Assembly (NCBI GenBank): GCA_023390485.1 | Contig: JAEWCT010000388.1 | Span: 1 to 5,432, forward strand | Direction: 5' to 3' | Length of the DNA: 5,432 nt | DNA from: Pseudomonadota bacterium | GTDB taxonomy: Bacteria > Pseudomonadota > Alphaproteobacteria > Rhizobiales > Hyphomicrobiaceae | Shown: positions 1 to 5,432 of the stretch, in pieces | How positions within the stretch are numbered: the stretch's first letter is position 1 | Layout: every line of letters starts with the position of its first letter | Notes under the pieces: model-generated | The model's database searches: none | What the model was told of the DNA's origin: nothing | Seen by the model: only the letters and a program-made list of their open reading frames with translations | Made by a program: the position numbers and the translations under genes

Positions 1-539
1 ATCCTGAGAGGCGCATTGTTCATGATGGGGCGAGACCACCCGGTCAAAAGCCGCTGGAGCGTCTGCAGGACCGGCCGGTTCGCCGGCGACTCGGCGATCG
101 CAACGAATGCAACGTCGTGATGCGGAACGTTAGAGAGATCCGTCGCGGCGCAATCGACATAATGCAGGAGGATGTTCGCGTCGGAACTCTCCAGAAGAAA
201 TTCGATCGGCGTATTGGCCATGAAATCGCCGGCCGTGACGAAAGCCAGAACTGTCGGCCCCGTACCGCGCCCGTTTCGAATCTGGAAAGTCCGGCGGATA
301 TCCAGAGCCGCCGTCTGCGCGAGGGCCGCCTTTTCGGCGTGACCTAACGTGCGCAAAATCGTCGAAAGATCGAGGAACGCCGCGGCATCGGTCGTATCGG
401 CAGACACCCGCGCCATCAACTCGTTCCAGAGCGGCGTGATATCTCGACCCTCGTAAAGATGACGCACGATCGGCGCCTTGCCGATTATGAGACCCTGCGC
501 GCTCTCGGCTTCGAATTGGACAGTCGCTGTCTTCAGCAT
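1..539 (-). CDS. TPR-like protein, N-terminal part (gene cut by window edge)
   Basis: This is the first 179 codons of a protein that continues beyond the left edge. ATG at 539 is chosen because an AAGG Shine-Dalgarno (549-546) sits 6 nt upstream. An in-frame GTG at 554 would lie upstream of that site. There is no signal peptide, so it is probably cytoplasmic. Residues about 51-84 look like a single TPR-type helical hairpin (FLDLSTILRTLGHAEKAALA). From about residue 95 an alpha/beta segment begins (VLAFVTAGDFMANTPIEFLL), followed by HDVAFVAIAESPANRPVLQ and a WSRPIMNN motif. From memory, this N-terminal pattern resembles rhizobial TPR proteins that carry an ATP-grasp-like (glutathione-synthetase or RimK type) domain further on. 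That domain would lie outside the window, so this is inference. It is separated from mlaA by 209 bp and is probably transcribed separately. The reading frame is sound; the function is not established. Confidence 0.75.
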   Translation of the reverse strand, partial: MLKTATVQFEAESAQGLIIGKAPIVRHLYEGRDITPLWNELMARVSADTTDAAAFLDLSTILRTLGHAEKAALAQTAALDIRRTFQIRNGRGTGPTVLAFVTAGDFMANTPIEFLLESSDANILLHYVDCAATDLSNVPHHDVAFVAIAESPANRPVLQTLQRLLTGWSRPIMNNAPLR

Positions 540-748
540 GTCGTACCTTGCCACTTAGGCCGACGCCCGCCATCCCGCGCGAACGTCCAAAAATGTTGCT
601 GCGAGCAGCCCACGATCCGGAAGCGGAATGTCCGCGCGCGGCCTTGTGCCAATCTGACGGCAATACTGGAGATTGCGTTTTGAGAGGTCGAACAGCTCCG
701 GCGCCACACGTCGGGCGCGGTCCGACTCGCGAGGACGTCGAAGGGGAT
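540..748. other. Intergenic gap between mlaA and the TPR-like gene
   Basis: These 209 bp lie between the mlaA stop and the start of the downstream minus-strand gene. The near edge (546-549) holds that gene's Shine-Dalgarno site. Around 590-613, read on the minus strand, there is a short GCTG/CAGC hairpin followed closely by five T residues. It is too weak to call a terminator. No EcfG or clear sigma-70 promoter was recognised. Confidence 0.4.
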
Positions 749-1720
749 TTATTGGGGTGCGGGTACCGGCGGCCCGACGACAACGATCGAGCCCACTGTC
801 TCGGTCGGAACGTTCCGCGTGCGGCGCAATTCGAGAATCGTCGGCGACGACGCCAGCACCATCACGGGTTCAATCGCGTTGGGATCCGGCGGTTGCGGCG
901 TGCCAGTCAGGGCACTCGTGGTCAAAGCCTCCTGCAGCTCGGCCTGCCGCTTCTGATCCGTGACGCTCCGAAGCATCGAATAGAAGTCGACCGAGCTGTC
1001 CTCCAGCGTCTCCATATCCTGGGCTTTGCTGAGATTGGTCAGCGGGGTGGTGACGGTCCCGGCCACATCGACGGCATTCCTTACGGTCTCGGTATCCTCG
1101 ATGAAATCCGCGACGCTCTTCATCGACTGGACCGACGCCGGGATAAAAGCTCCGGAATTCAACTGCGCGGCAAATTCGAGGCCACTGCCGATCGCGTCTC
1201 TGACGTTCGTCGGCCCGACGACCGGCAATACGAGATAGCTGCTGTCCCGATAACCCCAGACGTACATGGTCTGACCGAAATCACCCGACTGGTGATTGAG
1301 CCCCTGAGTCGCCGCAACATCGAAAAGCCCGCCGATGCCGACCGTCGAGTTGAAAGCGAAACGTCCGAGCGTCGTCACCGCCGCCTGCGGCCGAAGCTGC
1401 AGAACATCGTTTACGAACACCATCGGCTCGGAAAGATTCGTCGAGAACGCTTCGACCCTATCCCGCACCGGCTCCGGCACATTCTCGTTGTAGGCCCGCG
1501 CGACGGGATAGAGAACCGCGTGATTGAACGTCTGATTGCTCTCGAAAACCGAGCGATTGAAAGCTTCGTTCGGATCCGCAATTGTCTTCGGCTCTTCGTC
1601 TTTTTCCGGCGACGCAAGGTGTTGCGGTGGCGGCGGAATAACCGGCGTGCCCGCGCACGCGGAAAGACCGGCAGCAAGAAGGACGCTGCCCGCCACCTTG
1701 GCGATGGACCAGTTATTCAC
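749..1720 (-). CDS. mlaA: MlaA (VacJ) outer-membrane phospholipid-transport lipoprotein
   Basis: MlaA sits in the inner leaflet of the outer membrane. It removes phospholipids mislocalised to the outer leaflet and passes them to periplasmic MlaC, keeping the membrane asymmetric. The GTG at 1720 gives 323 residues with a short lipoprotein signal ending in lipobox LSAC, Cys22 being the lipidated residue. A GGGGG Shine-Dalgarno lies 10 nt upstream. Starts at GTG 1759 or 1744 would add a non-signal-like extension. Family landmarks: DPNEAFNR at 49-56, the LSEPMVFVND...LQ segment near 97-108, GRFAFNSTVGIGGLFD at 119-134, DFGQT at 147-151 and LVLPVVGPTNVRDAIG at 163-178. The protein is longer than the roughly 250-residue E. 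coli MlaA because of a Pro-rich linker after the lipobox and a C-terminal tail rich in Pro and Val. No mlaC or mlaFEDB genes are adjacent, so it appears to be transcribed alone. The family assignment is firm; the start codon is less so. Confidence 0.93.
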   Translation of the reverse strand: MNNWSIAKVAGSVLLAAGLSACAGTPVIPPPPQHLASPEKDEEPKTIADPNEAFNRSVFESNQTFNHAVLYPVARAYNENVPEPVRDRVEAFSTNLSEPMVFVNDVLQLRPQAAVTTLGRFAFNSTVGIGGLFDVAATQGLNHQSGDFGQTMYVWGYRDSSYLVLPVVGPTNVRDAIGSGLEFAAQLNSGAFIPASVQSMKSVADFIEDTETVRNAVDVAGTVTTPLTNLSKAQDMETLEDSSVDFYSMLRSVTDQKRQAELQEALTTSALTGTPQPPDPNAIEPVMVLASSPTILELRRTRNVPTETVGSIVVVGPPVPAPQ

Positions 1721-2176
1721 GTCGTGAATTCCCCCTGCCCGCACCCCCGCGGAACTCACCGAACCTAGCCCAGCATCCGGCGGGACGCCAGTTTGTCATC
1801 GCTGAACACAATGAGGCGCAGCGTTTTTCACTCCTGAGATTGCAACGTGACCACAGACGTTCACATCACCACGAGCATTTCAAAATTGTATGATTTGCAA
1901 TACCCCAGCCCGGCACACGGATCATCGGCGCGACTCGCATTGGACCGGATCAACAAACCCCGCCAAACAAGCCCTCCGGGTTTAATCTCGAAGCCCAAAA
2001 AATTTGGCAAAGTTCATGTGCGCACATAAGACGCGGTAGCTACGAACGTGTCGAATTTACCCACAAATGATCGGCACTAGTTCGGATCGCCGAATCTACA
2101 TTCGCAGCCCTTCCACTTACCCTAGCGTCCGCGAGATCCGACTCGCTTATCGACGATTGCCCAGGCGCAGAAATTC
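1721..2176. other. Long divergent intergenic region
   Basis: This 456-bp region separates the divergent mlaA and the 138-aa exported-protein gene, and must hold promoters for both. It is more AT-rich than the flanking genes, notably around 1870-2060. Visible elements are a perfect 12-bp palindrome at 2016-2027 and a smaller inverted repeat at 2081-2094 (TTCGG-ATCG-CCGAA). A 60-codon open frame at 1847-2029 has no family resemblance, and I regard it as chance. No convincing sigma-70 or EcfG promoter, tRNA or terminator was found. A small RNA cannot be excluded. Confidence 0.5.
2016..2027. promoter_or_regulatory. Perfect 12-bp palindrome, possible operator
   Basis: ATGTGCGCACAT is its own reverse complement. 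It lies in the AT-rich part of the divergent intergenic region, about 150 bp before the start at 2177 and about 295 bp from the mlaA start. A symmetric site of this size could bind a dimeric regulator. No specific regulator is recognised, and short palindromes also arise by chance. Confidence 0.25.
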
Positions 2177-2593
2177 ATGCGAAGTCCCCACGGGAAAAGA
2201 GGTTGGGCACTGGCCGCTTTGACGGGCGCCGCGTTCATTTCAGGGCTCGTCTGCGACGCGGACAGCGGCTGGGCGAAGCGTTACAAATCGCCTTCCTCAT
2301 CCGCTTCAAGCGACCCCTGCGCCGAACCGACCGCCTTCATAAAACAGCACATCGAGAAGATACGGAAACTGCAGGAATCGCTGGAATCCGGCTCGGACAA
2401 CCTTGCGAGCTGGATAGAGCACATGGAAGGCCAGAAAAGCGTCGATCAGGATAAGGTCGCCAGGATTGCCGAACTCCGCCACGACGCGGACGGCGTGAAC
2501 GCCCTTCTGCGAGCGGGTGGCTGCCCAACGGTCGATATCGATCACGAGTTGAGCACATCCGCAGCGGCCAGCACCGCCTCTCCGTCCAAATGA
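2177..2593 (+). CDS. Small exported helical protein of unknown function
   Basis: I do not recognise a family for this 138-residue protein. It begins with a basic n-region (R2, K7, R8) and a hydrophobic stretch around residues 9-25. A plausible signal-peptidase site follows GWA (residue 33), so the mature part is probably periplasmic. The mature chain starts with a Ser-rich linker (38-45). A strongly charged segment of about 52-113 follows, predicted helical and possibly coiled-coil. The tail is low-complexity Ala/Ser/Thr. The mature form has just two cysteines, C48 and C116, bracketing the helical part; they could form a disulfide. The Shine-Dalgarno is weak: AGG at 2163-2165, about 11 nt from the ATG. 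The gene is monocistronic and converges on the 99-aa gene, with a shared hairpin terminator between them. The signal peptide and composition support a real gene. Confidence 0.7.
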   Translation: MRSPHGKRGWALAALTGAAFISGLVCDADSGWAKRYKSPSSSASSDPCAEPTAFIKQHIEKIRKLQESLESGSDNLASWIEHMEGQKSVDQDKVARIAELRHDADGVNALLRAGGCPTVDIDHELSTSAAASTASPSK

Positions 2594-2648
2594 CGAGCAC
2601 CAGCCGCATTCTTGGTTAAAATCGATCAATGCTTGTATGTGATAATAA

Positions 2649-2675
2649 AAAAGGCCCCGGAATTTGGGGCCTTTT
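2649..2675. terminator. Rho-independent terminator shared by convergent genes
   Basis: A 10-bp perfect stem (AAAAGGCCCC with GGGGCCTTTT) encloses a 7-nt loop (2659-2665). On the minus strand the stem runs into six consecutive T residues, making a strong intrinsic terminator. That would only suit minus-strand transcripts entering from the right if it lay after the 99-aa gene, whose stop is at 2682-2684, just upstream in that direction. On the plus strand four T residues end the stem, so it can also stop the transcript from 2177-2593, 56 bp after that gene's stop. Confidence 0.85.
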
Positions 2676-2681
2676 GATGCG

Positions 2682-2981
2682 CTATTTATCGTCGTCGCCG
2701 GGCTTCTTGTCGGAAGGGCCATTGGTGCTGTCTTGAGCACCCTTGACGCCGGTCGCGTCCTGAGAGGGTGACATGCCCTGCTCGCCTGCACCGGCACCGC
2801 TATTTCCGGTGGCTCCCTGCGGATCCATCGCGGGACCGTTCTTATTGCCCGGTGCGCCCTTCACGCCGGGTCCGGAACTCGTGTCCGAAGGCGGCTGATT
2901 GTCGTTCGACGTATCGGCGGCGAGAGCAGGTGCCACGCCGAACAGGGTTGCAATGGCGCAGGCCGCAATCATCTTCCTCAT
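2682..2981 (-). CDS. Small exported Gly/Pro/Asp-rich protein with two repeat motifs
   Basis: This 99-residue protein has a clear Sec signal peptide: MRK, a hydrophobic core, then APALA with cleavage at about residue 21 or 22. The mature part is hydrophilic, low in complexity and probably disordered. It contains two imperfect copies of one motif, GVKGAPGNKNGPAMDP (39-54) and GVKGAQDSTNGPSDKK (78-93), and ends in an acidic DDDK tail. Small rhizobial exported proteins with a VKG-x-PGNKNGP-type motif are familiar to me, but without a known function. Cys8 forms an IAAC string, but it lies too early in the signal peptide for a lipobox. ATG 2981 is preferred over upstream in-frame starts because the signal peptide begins there and GGA/AAGGA sites (2988-2996) precede it. 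A matching EcfG promoter ends 42 bp upstream, so general-stress induction is likely. The gene ends directly before the shared terminator. Confidence 0.8.
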   Translation of the reverse strand: MRKMIAACAIATLFGVAPALAADTSNDNQPPSDTSSGPGVKGAPGNKNGPAMDPQGATGNSGAGAGEQGMSPSQDATGVKGAQDSTNGPSDKKPGDDDK

Positions 2982-3022
2982 GGCATATCCATCCTTGTTT
3001 GGTTCAGTGACAATGCAAGGTT

Positions 3023-3050
3023 GCAACGCATCCGTTGCCTGCAGCGTTCC
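3023..3050 (-). promoter_or_regulatory. Predicted EcfG (general stress response) promoter
   Basis: Read on the minus strand, GGAAC (3050-3046) is followed by a 17-nt spacer and CGTTGC (3028-3023). This matches the alphaproteobacterial EcfG/RpoE2 consensus GGAAC-N16/17-CGTT exactly. Transcription would start near 3016, giving a leader of about 35 nt before the ATG at 2981. The site sits in the 102-bp gap between the two small minus-strand genes, so the 99-aa gene has its own stress promoter. Confidence 0.7.
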
Positions 3051-3083
3051 GCCTGCGCAACGCATTCATCGATCACATTCGGA

Positions 3084-3395
3084 TCAGCGCAGTCCGCGCA
3101 GCAGCATCCTTGCGCCGCGGTAAAGAAACCAAATGGCAAAGAACGGAGCAGCAATAAGAAGGATTAACAGATCCGACGCCAAGCCAACGCCACGCCGAAA
3201 AAGTGCGAGCGCTTTTGATTTCGGCGGCTCTGGAAATTCACCCGGAATGCATGAGCGAACGTGGTGAGGCTCCTTGGCGGGAAGCTCAACGCTACGCAGC
3301 GTCACCCGGCGTTGCACCCACGCGCGCCGCCGATAACGATCAATCTTACGGGCCCGATCTGGCCCACGAAAAGCTACTGATTTTGTCTGACGCAT
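3084..3395 (-). CDS. Arg-rich protein with single C-terminal membrane helix, unknown function
   Basis: This 103-residue protein matches no family I recognise. Residues 1-33 are extremely basic (DRARKIDRYRRRAWVQRR). A Pro-rich linker follows (GEFPEPPK, 52-59). One strong hydrophobic helix spans about 73-92 (SDLLILLIAAPFFAIWFLY), and the chain ends in a short basic tail (RGARMLLRGLR). That suggests a C-terminally anchored inner-membrane protein with a cytoplasmic, possibly nucleic-acid- or lipid-binding N-terminus; the topology is inference. ATG 3395 is chosen because a GGGAG Shine-Dalgarno (3404-3400) lies 4 nt upstream and the predicted EcfG promoter would start transcription near 3410. That rules out the longer in-frame starts at GTG 3452 and, effectively, ATG 3410. 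It lies 102 bp upstream of the 99-aa exported-protein gene in the same direction, and both have the same promoter type. Confidence 0.65.
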   Translation of the reverse strand: MRQTKSVAFRGPDRARKIDRYRRRAWVQRRVTLRSVELPAKEPHHVRSCIPGEFPEPPKSKALALFRRGVGLASDLLILLIAAPFFAIWFLYRGARMLLRGLR

Positions 3396-3402
3396 AACAC
3401 TC

Positions 3403-3418
3403 CCGTTCATACGAACGG
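3403..3418. repeat. 16-bp inverted repeat at promoter/start region
   Basis: Six-base arms CCGTTC and GAACGG (plus strand) flank a 4-nt centre (ATAC). On the minus strand the repeat overlaps the end of the predicted -10 element, the expected transcription start and the first bases of the Shine-Dalgarno site of the 103-aa gene. A protein bound here would block the promoter. It may instead simply reflect local recurrence of GAACGG-like sequence. Confidence 0.35.
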
Positions 3419-3444
3419 AACGCGGCAGAACGGTGTAGCGTTCC
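3417..3444 (-). promoter_or_regulatory. Predicted EcfG promoter, palindromic and readable in both directions
   Basis: On the minus strand GGAAC (3444-3440), a 17-nt spacer and CGTTCC (3422-3417) match the EcfG consensus exactly. The start would be near 3410, about 15 nt before the ATG at 3395. Because the outer hexamers are GGAACG and CGTTCC, the plus strand also reads GGAAC-N17-CGTTCC. The same site could therefore fire rightwards, into the 3' end of eno in antisense. Confidence 0.7.
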
Positions 3445-3496
3445 GGCGTCACAATACCGCGATGGGGTGTTATAAAAATCCAACAATGGCCATATT

Positions 3497-3517
3497 CGCT
3501 AGGCGTTTCGCCCAGCG
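3497..3517 (-). terminator. Hairpin after eno, possible weak terminator
   Basis: On the minus strand CGCTGGGCG-AAA-CGCCTAGCG forms a 9-bp stem (one G-T pair) with a 3-nt loop, 25 nt beyond the eno stop. No T-tract follows directly; the nearest is a T5 run about 17-22 nt further on (near 3474-3478). It could stabilise the eno mRNA 3' end or act with Rho rather than as a classic intrinsic terminator. Confidence 0.4.
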
Positions 3518-3542
3518 CACCGCCACTGATGGCTGCGCCGCG

Positions 3543-5344
<1,802 letters not shown>

Positions 5345-5346
5345 CC

Positions 5347-5432
5347 GTGCCGGAATCGTCTGCTCTTGTTCTCTTTTCAGGTGGGCAGGACTCGACCGGA
5401 TGTATGGCCTGGGCCCGTGATCGCTATGACCG
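5347..5432 (+). CDS. queC: QueC, 7-cyano-7-deazaguanine synthase, N-terminus (cut by window edge)
   Basis: Only the first 28 codons are in the window. They read VPESSALVLFSGGQDSTGC and then MAWARDRYD. The PP-loop ATP-pyrophosphatase motif SGGQDS (11-16) in the context ALVLFSGGQDST..C.AW is characteristic of QueC. QueC converts 7-carboxy-7-deazaguanine to preQ0 with ATP and ammonia, on the way to queuosine in tRNA. The start is a GTG at 5347, with AGGAG (5333-5337) 9 nt upstream inside the preceding GFA gene. The two genes are separated by only 2 bp. Other PP-loop enzymes (TilS, ThiI, GuaA) differ in the residues around the motif, so QueC is the best call despite the short length. Confidence 0.88.
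   Translation, partial: MPESSALVLFSGGQDSTGCMAWARDRYD

Noticed and set aside
130..783. 217-codon minus-strand frame spanning the mlaA end and the TPR-like gene
   Set aside because: It overlaps two better-supported minus-strand genes in another frame, and its Arg/Ser/Gly-rich product has no motif.
548..1768. 406-codon open frame on the plus strand opposite mlaA
   Set aside because: It is fully antisense to a clear MlaA with lipobox and family motifs. Its product is Arg-rich with no recognisable domain, as expected for a frame mirrored across high-GC coding DNA.
1847..2029. 60-codon open frame in the mlaA upstream region
   Set aside because: It has no Shine-Dalgarno of note, signal peptide, membrane segment or family motif. 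It ends across the palindrome and is probably chance.
2685..2981. Lipoprotein reading of the 99-aa exported protein (IAAC string at residues 5-8)
   Set aside because: The cysteine comes before the hydrophobic core of the signal peptide. A normal APALA signal-peptidase I site follows instead.

Overview
The window looks like chromosomal DNA from an alphaproteobacterium, probably of the Hyphomicrobiales (Rhizobiales). The grounds are high-GC coding sequence, the style of the enolase and MlaA proteins, a QueC start, and two sites matching the alphaproteobacterial general-stress sigma factor EcfG (GGAAC-N17-CGTT). The genus cannot be fixed from this sequence alone. There is no mobile element, CRISPR array, tRNA or rRNA.

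Layout, left to right. At 1-539 (minus) is the N-terminal part of a TPR-like protein that runs off the left edge. At 749-1720 (minus) is mlaA, an outer-membrane lipoprotein of phospholipid transport. Bases 1721-2176 are a long, relatively AT-rich divergent intergenic region with a perfect 12-bp palindrome. At 2177-2593 (plus) is a small exported helical protein of unknown function. It converges on a 99-aa exported repeat protein (2682-2981, minus), and the two share a GC-rich hairpin terminator at 2649-2675. Upstream of that, also on minus, is a 103-aa Arg-rich protein with one C-terminal membrane helix (3084-3395). Next comes eno (3543-4829, minus), complete with all catalytic residues. Divergent from eno are a GFA/CENP-V-type zinc protein (4985-5344, plus) and, 2 bp later, the start of queC (5347 to the right edge).

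Functional reading. Most genes are housekeeping: glycolysis (eno), envelope lipid homeostasis (mlaA) and the 7-deazaguanine/queuosine pathway (queC). The most notable part is 2682-3452. Two neighbouring small genes of unknown function each have an EcfG-type promoter with the same 17-nt spacer, suggesting a small envelope-directed general-stress island beside eno. One of these promoters is an inverted repeat (GGAACG...CGTTCC) and so could also be read towards the 3' end of eno, antisense to it. No clearly new multi-gene system is visible. The promoter pair and the GFA-queC tandem are the best leads.
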